Positions 35,622 through 50,400 of a stretch of DNA of 64,000 bases are shown here, in pieces. Position numbers and translations under genes: made by a program. Positions within the stretch are counted from its first letter, which is position 1; each line of letters starts with the position of its first letter. The notes below the pieces were generated by a model. The model saw only the letters and a program-made list of their open reading frames with translations. It did not search any database and was not told the DNA's origin. This DNA comes from Doryteuthis pealeii. Lineage: Eukaryota; Mollusca; Cephalopoda; Myopsida; Loliginidae. The stretch spans positions 92,614,415 through 92,678,414 of the forward strand of contig CM042145.1 of the NCBI GenBank assembly GCA_023376005.1. The letters are read 5' to 3'.

Positions 35622-36114
35622 TATGATATAATCAAAATGATATAATCAAAAAAATGCGCTGTCTATATTAAAAATAATATGAATTTTATTTAAAAATAAA
35701 ATGAATCTCATTTTTAATTTTTTTAAAATAATCAGAAGCATTATAGTTATAAAATAAGACTCAAAAAAGTCTGATGTAGAGTTATATAAAAGTCTAAAAT
35801 ATGTATAAAAAGTGTATATAAAATATCAAAATTATTGTAATACAATCCAACTGTAAAATAAGTAGCCCACTTTTATTTTTTTGATTAATTCCAACGTTTG
35901 ACTAGCAGCGTTCTGTTTTACTAACGGTCATTTTCCCGTCTTATTTTTGTTGATGACCGACCCATGTGCGGTCGATGCATTATAATGCGAAGGGTCCTCA
36001 TATTAGTGAGGATGGGCCGGTGTTGCTTTTTTAAACCGTCGAGAGATTGGCCCTGAAACGGTTTTGCACACTTCTCTCCTGATGAGCCTATTAAGTTGTA
36101 AACATCTTTTGTTT

Positions 36115-36210
<96 letters not shown>

Positions 36211-38236
36211 TACAATGTACTCCACAGATAAAACAGCTATTTATGCTTTAAAAATCTGTAGATTAAAAATGATAAAATAAAATAGAATAAATAAAAAAAT
36301 AAATAAAAGATAAAGTAAAACTGATCTTAGTTCAGATTGTTCATCTCCCTTGACTTTTTGGGAGGGTCTTTACCCGGTGGTGGGATTCAAAAAGTTTAAG
36401 AACAGGTTCTCTCACTACAGGCCTCACTAACAAAACGTTCTCTAATTGCAACGGCCTCAATCAGAAAACCATCATACAGGTAAAGAATATCAAGAAAATT
36501 TGGTACATCCGTGGGGGAAATTTCACAGGCAAAGAGTTAAGAAATTGACCTTGTGTCTCATCCTACTCATGTAGAGGGGTTGGTAAATATCTATATATCA
36601 ATACTCTTGTTCCTTAATTGTATGACTGTTATCATCTTACAACACCCTCTGGTTAAAAATGAGACCGTCTAAATCATCCAAGATGAAATGCAAAAATCTA
36701 AATCCTGATTATCTGGTGTTGCTTATCCACCGAATTATTTCTTATGAGTGTTGTCACCCCAGCTAAATAATGGACCATTCGGTTTTTATTACAAAGAAAG
36801 AAAAGGAAGAAAAAGGACATACTACAAAGAAAAAATATAATAAGAAAGAAAGAGAGTAGCCTGATATACGTGCAAAGGTTAATCTTTGGTTTGTTACATG
36901 CTGTAGTCTAACAAGAGAAATTATTGATTTGAATTATTTTCCCCAAATTAAAAAAAAGAAAAAGTAAGCAATGGTTAAAGCTTAATTAATAATAAAAAAA
37001 TCTGTTTAACCCATAGATGGGACCCTAACTGGTATTACCACTCTCAGAGTGGACCTAGGAGTAATGGCATGAAGTGTTACTTGACACTTCCCAGAGATTC
37101 AGAACTTGAGCTTCATAACTGGATCAAGTTTAGTGTCTATAATAGGAATTTTACCTTGGCTGCACGTTAAAAAAAAATATGCCGAAATAGGTTGTAGTAA
37201 AAAAAAAATAGAGGGGGGAAAAATAAATATTTAACTCAACAAGTTTTTGTTGAGGAGGAGGGGGGGAAAGAAGAGAGTCCAACGCCTTCTCGCAGGCTAA
37301 AACACTGACTTCTTCGCCATCGTTGTCACAATCCTTAGCAACTAATGTCGCAACACTCGTTTCTGCCGTCACACAACTTCTGGGTGTTGCTTTCTACTTA
37401 TACACCGTTTCCCCTCTATCATACGGGCGTCTGTGCCCCACACACAGGACTGTCAACCCAATCCCAGCCACCGGAATGCTCACAGCTATCATCCGGGCAT
37501 CTGACGCTCACATACGGAACTGTGGCATCTCGACTCCGGTGCCTGCGCCAATGTGTCGCCCTTTCGCATTCTGAAGGACTCAAAATTTCATTCTAGGTCA
37601 GTCCTACATGCCAGGCAAAGCCTAGCCCGTTTCCTTCGAGAATACGGCAAGCCTTCACGCCCGCCATTCACCTAGTGTTCTCTGTCACAGTGTCATACTC
37701 AGGACACTGTAGCTAAGTATTAAAACAGAGTCTTCATTACATTATACCCCAATATTCATGTTTTTGTTTTTTTTTATCATCTGTCAAAACAGCTGTGAAA
37801 ATAAGTTTTTTATATTTAAAAAATCTTGAGATTATAAATGACAAAAAAAATAAAATAAAATAAATAAATAAAATAAAAATAAGAAAATATGAAAAATTAA
37901 GTTTATTTGTACACTGACCTCAGTTCGGATTGTTCGGCTTCCTTGAGTCGGACATGTATTGAGATAATGAGGAAAAAGATATTTGGGATCATCTACTTCA
38001 AGGTTGTCATCAGCATCAAGACTTGCCTCAAGACCTTTTACGCCTCCAAACACAATTAGAGCATGTCTATAAGAAAAAAAAAATAAAATGAAATAAAATA
38101 AATGAGAATAAGACAAAAGATAAATTTCTTAATTTCTTAGATTGTTAGTTATCAATAATTATTTTTGCAAGGTTTCTTTCATTTAATTTCAGCTGCTTTT
38201 TATCACCTGTGAAAAAATCATAATAAACCTCAATGA

Positions 38237-38280
<44 letters not shown>

Positions 38281-39738
38281 GAGTAAGAAAAGGTGGAATG
38301 AAAACATCACACAATGCTGTTAAAGAAGAAAAACAATTTATAATATAATCATAGCTGATATTGATCAATATTTCGATTTTACAAAAATCATCATCAGAGC
38401 TCATTCACTCCCGTAGTTGTTTGGGTCGGAGAGGAAAGTTAAAATGAGTTTACAAAACAAAACCTTAATACTGCAAAAAACGAAGGACGTTACAATATTC
38501 ACCAACGTGGGCATTTCGCGCCATATATATGTCGGTCATGTTCCATGTATATCTTTTGACAAAATGTAGCGAATTTTTGAGATGTTGGCAACAAGGCGAA
38601 AACAATTTAAACGGAAGGGGATGGGTGTTAAGAAATGTGACGGTTGGAATTCAAAAGACTTTTATTAAAGGAATTTTTTACGATTAAATGTTTTTATTAT
38701 TTAAATTTTATTTTTAAGTTCTGTGATTCATAAATGATTAGATATTTACTGTAATTAGTTTTTATATATAAAGTGAAAAAGTTATCAGCGGAATATGTTA
38801 ATATTTTAGAAAAGGAGTTTTATATATTTTTTATTTTACGATTAATTATTTTAAATTTCTAATTATTATTATTATTAAGTTCTGTATTTAATAAATGATT
38901 AAATATTTATTGTGTTTGTTTTATATATAAATATATAACCAATTCCGCCATAACTTTTTAGGTTATGGGCGGAATTAAAATAACACCTTACATTAGATCC
39001 AAATCGCTTAACATTATCTAAAATAATAACAATTCCGCCCATAACCTAAAAAGGTTATGGGCGGAATTGGTTATATATTTATATATAAAAACAAAAACAC
39101 AATAAATATTTAATCATTTATTAAATACAGAACTTAATAATAATAATAATTAGAAATTTAAAAATAATTAATCGTAAAATAAAAAATATATAAAACTCCT
39201 TTTCTAAAATATTAACATATTCCGCTGATAACTTTTTCACTTATATATAAAACTAATTACAGTAAATATCTAATCATTTATGAATCACAGAACTTAAAAA
39301 TAAAATTTAAATAATAAAACATTTAATCGTAAAAAATTCCTTTAATAAAAGTCTTTTGAATTCCAACCGTCACATTTCTTAACACCCATCCCCTTCCGTT
39401 TAAATTGTTTTCGCCTTGTTGCCAACATCTCAAAAATTCGCTACATTTATTGTCAAAAGATATACATGGAACATATATATGGCACGAAATGCCCACGTTG
39501 GTGAATATTGTAACGTCCTTCGTTTTTGCAGTATTAATTGTTTTGTAAACTCATTTTAACTTTCCTCTCCGACCCAACAACTACGGGAGTGAATGAGCTC
39601 TGATGATGATTTTTGTAAAATCGAAATATTGATCAATATCAGCTATGATTATATTATAAAATTTTCTTCTTTAACAGCATTGTGTGATGTTTTCATTCCA
39701 CCTTTTCTTACTCATATTGTCGGATTAATTTCCTTTTA

Positions 39739-39773
<35 letters not shown>

Positions 39774-40020
39774 AAGGCCAATACAATGCTTATGAAAAAT
39801 AAAAACAAAAAGATGTTATTTTTGTCTTATCGATTTCGAAGCATGAACTTCATCATCAGAGTTTCTTTTCAGAAAAGAAACTCTGATGATGAAGTTCATG
39901 CTTCGAAATCGATAAGACGAAAATAAAATCTTTTTGTTTTTATTTTTCATACGCATTGTATTGGCCTTCAAAATATTAATATATTATAACATACTTAACA
40001 ATGCAAAAAATTACCAATTG

Positions 40021-40065
<45 letters not shown>

Positions 40066-41411
40066 TTTAAAAGAATCATACTTTATTGATGATCAGCAAT
40101 TTTAAACAAATCAAAAAGCAAAGATAGCGAAAGAAGATAGAAACTTAAGGGCCCTTTCGACCAGTGCTTTTTCAAAAGTAACAACCGTTTAAAAGTCAAA
40201 CTGTATATATTGGGTAAAAGAGGAGGATAAGAATATGTAAATGTTGGAGAAACATGAAGGAAAGAGAAAAAAAAGAAAAAAAAAGAAATGTATTTATTTT
40301 ACCTTCACGTTACCCCCACTTCAGCTACCACGTCCCCAATAAAAATTACCAGGGAGTGTTTTAGATGTCTTTGTTTACACAAGGACAGGCAGTGAAAAAA
40401 AAATGGTGACTGCCTCGAGGACATTAAGGTGGTGGTTTGTCCTGGCCTTGTATAGAAAAGAAAATTGCTGATCACTATAGTTGATTTTGCAACTATTTAT
40501 ACTACACAGGTGATCACCAATGGCAGAGTCTTGTGACTGTGAGAGCCCGGATGTTGTTTGAGGAATACTTCTTATTCCCCTCACAACCTTTGTGTCATCC
40601 TACCAATATAAACAAAGTGGAGTGTTGCATGTCATGTATTGCTCAGCCGTCAGCGTTCCATTCTTGAGCATCACGGGTCGCAACTCACAGCCAACAGGTG
40701 GCCCCGTTGGGGGTGGTCTTACCACACTGCAGAGGTGCAGTCTATGTATTCTACAGCCCCAGCTGACAGGGTGGTATCTTTTTGGGGGAAAGAGGGCTGA
40801 CAAAGAAGCTACGTTGTTGAATATCCATTCTATAAGAGTTGAATTCGTGGTAAGTGTTCAAGGATAAACTTGTGGACTGTCCTTTGCACATTTGTGAGGT
40901 AAAGCAGGTCGATCCTTAACGGATATGCTTTGAGTGTTAATCATACCAGGCCGTAGTGGTGAGTGAGGAAACTACTATGTGTAAAAGTAAAGTTGTTGGT
41001 GGGGTGGCCTATTGTCGGTATCAGCCAGACAGCAAGGGAGTCTATTCCCTTTTCAGAGTGCTAGGCCAAGGAGATTGTTTTTACTGAGGTCGAGTGCCAC
41101 ACCTACCGCCAACTCCCCACTTTACCGCACAGATCAGATTACCCAATCTGTGTTACTTATGTGCTGAGTTGGCGGGGACCAGTACCAAACCAGGAATCTT
41201 GGGATTCGTAGGTGGGTACTCTACCGACTGAGCTAAAAGATACATAAAGAACAGCAAAAATATGAACTGGCCCACTCAGGAATACAGGTGTTATTTATTT
41301 TGTGGATGGGATCAAGAAAGCGAATGTTTCAGTAGATGGCGATCTTCTGATTGGCTAAAAAAGGTTTTAATTTTTGTCACTTGATTGATCACTACTACAT
41401 CCACAGCATAT

Positions 41412-41446
<35 letters not shown>

Positions 41447-44400
41447 GTTTTTTTTTTAAATATAGAAATATGTACTAACTTGAATTTTTTCATTTCAAAA
41501 TCATCAACGCTTGTTCCTCGTTCGGAGGTGCCAATTATTGCATCATATTCTTCACCGAAAGGACACTCTGTAAACACACCACTTAAACAGTCAGCCAGAC
41601 GTACTGTATAACCCCAGTAGATACCATGTTCTTTCCGAGGAGCTGAATAGGAAACGATTTTTCCTTTTAATTTCCCTTCTGAAAAGAAAAAGTTATTCCT
41701 TATTAAAAAGACAGCAAATCCAAAAATGTCTTAAATAAAAAATAAAAATTAAAAAAATGTTAAAAAAATGTTTTAAATCATTTTTTTTTTTTAAATAAAC
41801 ACATAACACAGTATCTAACCTAAGTGTTTCATCAAATCTAAAAATAGAAAAAGACCCAGGTGTGTCATGATTTCCCAAAATAACCTTTTCCTATTTTTCC
41901 ACCAAAAGCTAGTAGGTCCAAATACCAGCTATCCCCACTAGTGAGTTGGAGTCCAGTAGTTGAAGAAGACAGACGTTAGATACTCCAGACTGAACAAAAC
42001 CCATGATTCCCGATTTTCATGACAATAACCAAGTTTTATCCTCAAAGCAATTCAGGATTCACAAGCAATTTAAAAAGAATACTAAAAACATTTCCGAAAA
42101 CTGTACACATACAAAATTTTTTTTTTAACTTTATTAAATGTTTATAACTTATTTTTCCTTGTCTGAATTTTTGAGATGAGGATTGAAAATTTGTATTACT
42201 TGTATTTTTAGGACTGTTGTCCTCATCTTTATTTTTATATACGTTTTGGCCAGTGTTCTCTCTGGCCTCCCGTGGACTGAATAAAGGATTTGGTTTGAAG
42301 TTCTGTGAAGGCTTCCGATTATGACACGAGGGCTTCCAAGTTTGATGAGAAGGTTCCCCGAGTTCAACAAGAAACACCTGAAGAAGGCCAGAGGGCACAT
42401 AGGTCAAAACATGGATATAACAAAGATGAGGACATCAGTCTGAAAAATCCAAATAATATAAATTATTTTTCCTATATTTCATCAGACTCTTTGGTTATAA
42501 TTTTATGGTAGATTATAAGATGAAATTCATGTATTACCATCGCTTTCTGTGGATGAGATATTACTACCAAGAGGCATGGTTGGCCACAAACAGATTATCA
42601 ATCATATGGAAATCCAATCTCACTGACAAGTTAAAGTGACAATTCTTCCAGGCTATGGTTATATCAGTGCTACTATATGGCTGCACCACTTGGACCATAA
42701 CGAGGTGCCTTGAGAATAAGCTAGATGGGAGCTGCACAAGAATGCTACATGCAGTCTTGAACGAGTTGTAGAAACACCACCCCACAAGGAAGCAGCTGTA
42801 TTGCCACCTGCCCCCTATCTCACAAATCATCCTAGTGAGACGGACAAGGCATGCTGGAAACTGCTGGAGGAGCAAGGATGAGCTCATAAGCAACATTCTT
42901 CTGTGGAAGCCAACACATGCGCATGCTAATATGGACCGCCCACCAAGGACCTACATTGACCAACTCTGCGAGGATACTGGATGCTGCGCAGAGGACTTCC
43001 CTGGGACAATGGATGATAGAGAAGGTTGGCGAGGGATTGTCATGGATATTCGTGCTAATTGCACGACATGATGATGATAAGATGAAAATTACAATGTCTT
43101 CAATAAAAGGTGCCCACTGATTGTATTTATAGCTATAAAGGCACATAGGCCAAAACATGTATATAACAATAAAGATGAGGACAACAGTCTGAAAAATCCA
43201 TCTAATATAAATTATTTTCCCTATATTCCATCAGACTCTTCGATTGTAATTTTATGGTAGATGATAAGATGAAAATTACAATGTCTTCAATAAAAGGTGC
43301 CCACTGATTGTATTTATAGCCATCGGCTATCAACAAAAACTGTTTGATGAAATTGTTTTTCTTTAAGCTTCCGGTTTTATTTTTGCAGAAACAATTTTGA
43401 ATTCAGAAAATGAATAGATCCAAAGTATATTTCAACAATTTTGATTAAGTGCTTATCATCATATGGTTGGAGGCGCGTGGGCTAGTGGTTACAGTCGTGG
43501 AAAATGGGCTCGTCGATTCGAGTTCAATTTCTAGACGAAGCTGTTGGCATTTCAGATAGTGCTAATACCATTGGGAAAGGTATGAATCCATATATTCTCC
43601 CTCCAGCTATGGGTTAAATAGTAGGGCAGACTGGGCCCTTAAGCCTTGGGTAGGTAACCAGTCTAGGAGAGGGATAACTCTGAATTCAAAATTCCTGAGG
43701 TCGGTCGTTGATTGGGTTTGTGAAAAAAAAAAAAAAAAAAAAATTCCATTCCACCCAATAGGGAGGCACGTGGTGTAATGGTTATCATCATAGGAAATGA
43801 ACATGCAAGATGAGTTCAAATCTTTGACGAAGCTTTTTACATTTCACATAGTGATAATATCCTTGTGAAAGGTATGAATAAGCTAAGGGTAAATAGTAGG
43901 GCAGGCTGGGCTCTTAAACTTTGGTTAAGTAACCAGTCTAGGAGAAGGAAAACTCTGAATTCAAACCTGTTAAACTCCACTTAAGAAATTGAACTCGTAT
44001 CACATCCTACTCATGTGGAGGGGTTGGTAAATATGTATACATACATATATATATATACACACACACACACACATATATACATATACATACACACATATAC
44101 ATACGCACATACATATATACACACGCACATACATATACATACACATACATATACATACACATATACACATATATACACATGTACACACATATACTCTGAA
44201 TTCAATCCTGTTAAACTCAGCTTAAGAAATTGACCTAGTGTCACATCCTACTCATGCGGAAGGGTTGGTAAATGTGTATACCATCCAATTTAGTCCAAAC
44301 AATATATATCAACACCAGAAAGAAAAAAAAATCAACATATAAATTGACATAAAAGTAATGATCTTATGGAAGACTGTTCTCAGAACATAAATTAGCATCC

Positions 44401-47400
44401 AATATATTAAATGACCATAAAAGAAAAAAGAAAAAAATGTTCAGTGAGAATTTTATCAAATTTATTATCCTGGATTTCCATATACTGTCTTAGTTATTTA
44501 CACATTTTTTTTACCATCTACATATAAAACAGAAGCATTTTTTCCAACATTTGTTTCAATATACTTCTTGTCAAATATATCTAAGATATCTGAAAATTAT
44601 AAATAGTAAATACGAAATTATAACTTACAAATACAAAAGTCATTAACAAATTCTAAAATATTAACATGACCAAGTATATTTCTTCTTTATATACAAAGAA
44701 TACAAATCTACTTATAATAGAGATTCGGCCTTAATTTATTCTGTAACCGAAACTATGTCACTGCTTACATCACATTACCCAAAATTGTCAAATATAGAAT
44801 AAATTGTTTAAATTAATTTGATTTTAACTGTGAGAAACTTGATTTCATTAGAAACATTTAAATTTTGACAGGAAAACTATTTTTTATGTCTATTATCAAA
44901 AAATATAAGATTTCAAAAATCTGTTTACATTTTTTTACGAAGGAGCATGGCAAAAAATCATTTATATGTACTTTTGGACGTCGATATAATCAAGATTATA
45001 TTTTTTTTTAAATATTTTTTTTTTACACTAAAATTAAAACATTTGTTTAATTCTAATACAATTTTGTAGAATTATGTATGAGTGTATTCTTGAAAAAAAA
45101 AAAAAAAAATTGTCGTCTGTCATAAAACAAAACAAAGTTGGGCTATATCTTTCAAAAATTAATTTTTACACCACCTGGAGGGTGAGTTTTTTTTTTTGCT
45201 AATATCTAGTAACATATTCCTTAACATATAAAAATGATCAGAGTCATAACATATCTCTAACTATTTATATCTATATCTATCTATTGGACAAATATTGTGA
45301 CATCCACTTTTAAAAGTATCAAAAATGGAAGATATTTTATAATTCTTATGTTTGTTAAAAAAAAAAAAAAAGAAAAGATGTTTGTAAAAACAAACATCAT
45401 ATCATAATGAGTTTTTTTAAATATCTACCTGATTCCGATTTCTTCATTTTCACTGTTACTCTCATTCCATGGGGAATAACTTTATCAACTTCAATTTCCT
45501 GTTAAAAAAGATAAGCAAATATAAAATAAAATAAAAAATATTAATTTGTTGGTTAGTTTTGAAGGCTATCACAATGCAAGTGTAAAGAAAAAAGAAGGTA
45601 ACTGTGGTGTTGTTTGTTAACCTGTGATTTACTCTTAATATTTCGGGATAAAAATCCCTTCTACAGAAGATCACTAGAACTGAAGTTGTTGCTAGTGGCT
45701 GATCATTTGTTGTCTCATGTCTTCCAAATTCTCTGTGTGTGCCTCCCCACACACTTGTTTATGTGTGTGTTTGTGCTTATTAAGCTTTAAATTGTAAATA
45801 TGAAAAAAGGCCAGACTAACACAAAGACTTTTTAACATGGGGAACCATGCACAAACCGAAGCTCATGCAGTGGCTATTACAAAAAGTGTGTGATCCCTTT
45901 GGGATTCCCCTTTTGGGACACCTCAAGCACTGGGCAATAAACCCAGCTCTGGCCCTCTTAAACAAGGAGGCAGATTCTGTCTGGGAGGGATGGCCCTCTG
46001 TAATCACGTGATTAATTTTATATCTTACTGGTCCAGAAGCCCAAAGTCCCTGGACTCTGGTTAAATATCACAAGGTTACAAGTATGGGGCATCCAGCGAG
46101 GATTGAACTCGCTTTTCAGTAGTAACAGAATTCAAACAGAATTGTGAGAATTCATTTCGGGTCACTAGGGACAATATTACAGTCTGTGGTATGAAAAATT
46201 GGGAAAAAAAATAAATAAGGGGAATAACTCTGATAAATTTGCGAATTTAATGTATTTCACTATCAAGCATTCTAAGAAAAATTAGGTTGGTTGGCTGGAT
46301 TTTAAAGCATGTCAACCCATCGGGTTATTTTATGCTGAAGACGTTTTGTTTTATTCATTCTTGTTGGGTATTCGATTTTTATTTTTCAAACTCATCTTTT
46401 TTTTTTTTTAAACACATTTTTTGTAAACTCATTTTTCTATCTATTTAACTCATAGATGGGACCCTAACAGGTACTACCACTCTGGGTCACGTATGAATGA
46501 AAAAAAAAGATCATTCTATATAATTCAACCCTTGTTGGGTTATTTTTTATGCCGAAGACGTTTTGTTTTATTCATTCTTGTTGGGTATTCGATTTTTTTT
46601 TTTCAAACTCATCTATTTTTTTAAAATACATTTTTTGTAAACTCATTTTTCTATTTATTTAACTCGTAGATGGGACCCTAACAGGTATTACCACTCTGGG
46701 TCACGTATGAATGAAAAAAAGATCATTCTATATAATTCGGCAGTTGACAGCTCTTTCATGCACTCCAAAGTTTCAGCACCATATGTTGCAAGATGGGTAT
46801 ATTATCCTGACTTTTGTGAGCTAGGACTACTAATGGAAGGGGGAGGAAGAAATAAATAAATAAGAGATGATAAAGGTTTAAAAAAATAGTGATGAGCCAA
46901 AACAGGATGAACGATGATTTGACGGTAGCGTGACCCCGAACTGAGAATTGAGTGGCAACCGGAAGTCGGGTGTTGACCGGGAGTGGTGACGTGGAACAAC
47001 GAAGAAATGTATCGGCCTCTTTTTGCTTTCGGATGCCTAGGGGAACGGACGGGTCTCTGGACCCTAGTATGGGGTCACAGTAGTTTAACAGTTTCTCTCT
47101 CTCTGCCTTTCCTCCTCTCTGATACAGCACACGAGACGAACCTACTCTGGAAATAAAGGCTAGCAGTTGTGACGACATATTTCTCGTGTTATTTCTATCA
47201 ATACCATTTTAGCACTGTGAATTTTGAGGCACATGGACGAGACCCGCTATACAATATACGCCGCCGCCACCTGACAGAGATCGTTTTAGTGCCTGGAAAA
47301 AGGGGGACAACGTTACTTATATCATTTTGGTACCGTGAAAATATACCACAACGGTACACATAGCGATCACATTTGTTAGTCTCACCATGTCTGGGATTGA

Positions 47401-50400
47401 ACTTTTCACTTCTTACCTGACATAGATTTATTTGTCACCATAAAATTCTTTTGGGTTATATTCTAATTATGACAATAATAATAGAAGTCACATTATCTGA
47501 TACATTTAACGGTTAAATCGAACATAACGGACCTAAATTCCACCATTGTATGTCACTCATGTTTTAAGGGCCGGTTTAGCTCAGTCGGTAGAGTGTTCGG
47601 CTAAGAATCACAAGATTCTTGGTTCAATACCTGCCCTCGCCAACTCAGTGTATGAGTAGCATATGGATCTGTGCGGTAAAGTGAGAAGCCGATGGTAGGT
47701 GTGGCGCGCCACCTCAAATGCTAAAATACGATGTCATGCGGCTGAAAGAAAAAAAAAATACCCAAAATCAGGAAATAACAGAATTAAATGAAATTTTCAG
47801 TGTTGGTATATTAATGAATAAAAGATATAATGCACCAGTTATTTTATTTAAAAACTTACATTTTTTCTGGTCAGTTAACTTTGAACCACATATCTTTGAG
47901 GCATAACACAGATTCTCAAAGATATGTGATTCAAAGTTAACTCACCTGAAGAAATGTAAAGGTTTTTAAATAAAATAATTAGTGCATTATATCTTTTATT
48001 CATTAATATATAAACACTGAAAATTTCATTACATTCGGTTAATTCCCTGATTTTTGGTATTTTTTTTCTTTCGGCGGTGTGACATACGATGGTGGAATTT
48101 AGGTCCGTTTAGTTCGATTTAACCCATTTAACTTACAGATGTTTCTGTAGATAAAGTGTCTTTATGGTGATGTCTTTTTATTTTTATATGCCATAAACAT
48201 CAAGTAGGAATGAAATACAATTATTTTCTATTTACCTTTCTTAATCCAACATTGACTAAGCTTCCTTTTCCAGGCTTGATGGGTTTATTCAGTACAAGAC
48301 CTTCTCGATATAAAGAATCTTCATCAACTCGCATGTGATGTGGGCAATCAAGAGGATTCAATAGACCTGAAAATGTAACAGAATCAAAAATTAGAAAATT
48401 AAAAAGTTCTGTAATACACAACAAAAGGTTGGTTGGTTGGATTTTACGGCATGTCAACCTTTGTTGGGTTATTTTATGCTGAAGACGTTTTGTTTTGTTC
48501 ATTCTTGTTGGATATTCATTTTTTTTTTTAAAACTTGTTTTTTTGTAAAACATTTTTTTAATCTCATTTTTTGATCTATTAACTCATAGATGGAACCCTA
48601 ACAGGTGCTACCATTCTGGGTCAGGGTGGACTAGGGAGTAATGGCAATGAAGGGGTACTCCACACTCCCCAGAGCTTTAGACTTAGAACTTCACCACTAG
48701 ATGCAGTTTAACATGATACTCAGGATAACTAATACAAATGATTAGTAGAGTTATATGGTTTCAAATATTCCTATCTAATACAAATAATTACCTGGTTTCA
48801 AACAATTATTTCTATTTAATAATAGTCATTTGTTTGCAAGCAATTATATGGTTTCAAGTAACTATTCTTAATACAAATGGCTTAGCTCAGTTGGTAGAGC
48901 ATCTGGCTCAAAACCACAAGGTCCTTGCCAACTCAGCATATGAGTAGCACAGGGATCTGTGCGGTAAAGTGGGGAGCTGATGGTAGGTGTTGTTGTATAC
49001 TCTTCTTTTTCCTTTCTTACTTCTATTCTTCTAGCGTCTGGACTTCGTCTTGGTGGTCGGTCGCACTTAATTCATTTCTTCTTCTAGATCAGTCTTGTTG
49101 CCAAGACATTCATCAACCACAAAACCATATCATTTATGTAAGCTTTTATTTACTTAACTAAACATTTCATGTAACTAACATAACGCGCGTGTGCAGTGAG
49201 CTTCAGCTAAGGCAGAAAAACCTTATCTGCCTGACGTCCAAGCTGAAACTGAAGACCCAACCAGGTCCCATGTGACTTCACGTATTTCGCAGGCTTTCTG
49301 TAATATTCCATGGAAAGTCCCGCCCGTGATATGAAAAGGGGCCATCCCTTCAGAAATACAGGGGGTTGACAATAATCTATGCATAGATTATGTAACAGTG
49401 TGACACTCTACCTCAAATGCAAAAACAATCTCTCTGGGATAGACTCCCTTGCTATCCAGCTGATACTCATTCACTAAGTTGGTTAGGGCATCAAACTAGG
49501 AACCTTATGCTTCCTAGGTGCATGAGTAGCATAGCATAGATCTGTGTGGTAAAGTGGGGGAGCTGACGGTAGGTGTGGTGTTCCGCCTCAGATGCCAAAA
49601 CAATCTCCCTGGTCTAGCGCTAGTGAAATGGGGATAGACTCCCTCGCTGTCTGGCTGATACTGACAACTTATTCCTATCGAATACAAATAATTTTTAAAC
49701 AGATCTATTTAATCCCTAGATGACACCTTAATAGGTACAACCACTCCAGGTCAGAGTGGACCTGAGAGTAATGACAATAAAGGGGTACTACCCACTCTCC
49801 AAAACTGGAGCCTCACCATCAGATGCAGTTTAATGTTATACCCAGGATATCCCTTTTTTTGGAAGTGGGAGGGCCTTACCCTTCTGCAGTGGGTATAGTT
49901 AGCATATTCTAAACCCTATCAACTGAGTGGATAGAAAATTAAAATATTGATATCCGCACAGATAATCTAAATAAGATTTGTTAAAAATTGAAAAAATTTA
50001 AAAAGAAATTTTAAATTAAAACTTTCTGAAATAAAAAAATATTTGAAACGAAAAAAAAAAAAAAAAAATGGCTGAAATATTTCATTGTTTAACTCTTTAC
50101 CTACTTTAAACCTCCCACAGCAGCTTTCCCACCATTGCAAGTTCATTGCAATCATACTGATAACTGCTGATGGTTAGTTCATTATAATTAAGCAGAAGAA
50201 CTCAGCTTATAATGATAATAGGACTTTATTTGAACAGAATAAGTTCTGAGGTGAATAGGCAGTGAACTCTGAAATATCTCATCATACAAGTAAAAATAAT
50301 CTGTGTAATAAAAAATTTGGTAAGCAAAGAGTTAAATAAGAAAAATGTTATTTCTCTGAATGTTTGAGATGAGGCTTGATGATTAGTATTATCCACGTTA

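Larger units (their letters stand above)
38279..39716. mobile_element. Long inverted-repeat element with hammerhead ribozymes in both arms
   Basis: Arms of about 690 bp (38,279-38,975 and 39,025-39,716) meet at a short spacer, and the arm tips are hairpins of GGTTATGGGCGGAATT. The outer ends read GAGTAAGAAAAGG. A hammerhead fold sits about 75 bp inside each outer end, pointing outward. GT/TA microsatellites border the left and TA the right. No ORF of note. It lies in the intron between SPOUT1 exons 9 and 10 of copy B. Penelope-like or retrozyme origin is inferred from the ribozyme. Confidence 0.85.

Noticed and set aside
37323..37596. Two overlapping 83-codon frames in a GC-richer patch
   Set aside because: No family recognised, not duplicated in the window, and no splice context tying it to SPOUT1. 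I leave it as unassigned.
39883..39925. Functional hammerhead ribozyme in the 207-bp palindrome
   Set aside because: CTGATGA, stem II and GAAA are present, but stem III lacks a closing pair and the cleavage-site U, so I call it only a relic.
44000..44244. Open frames rich in YIYT/CVCI repeats
   Set aside because: Artefacts of the AC/AT microsatellite.
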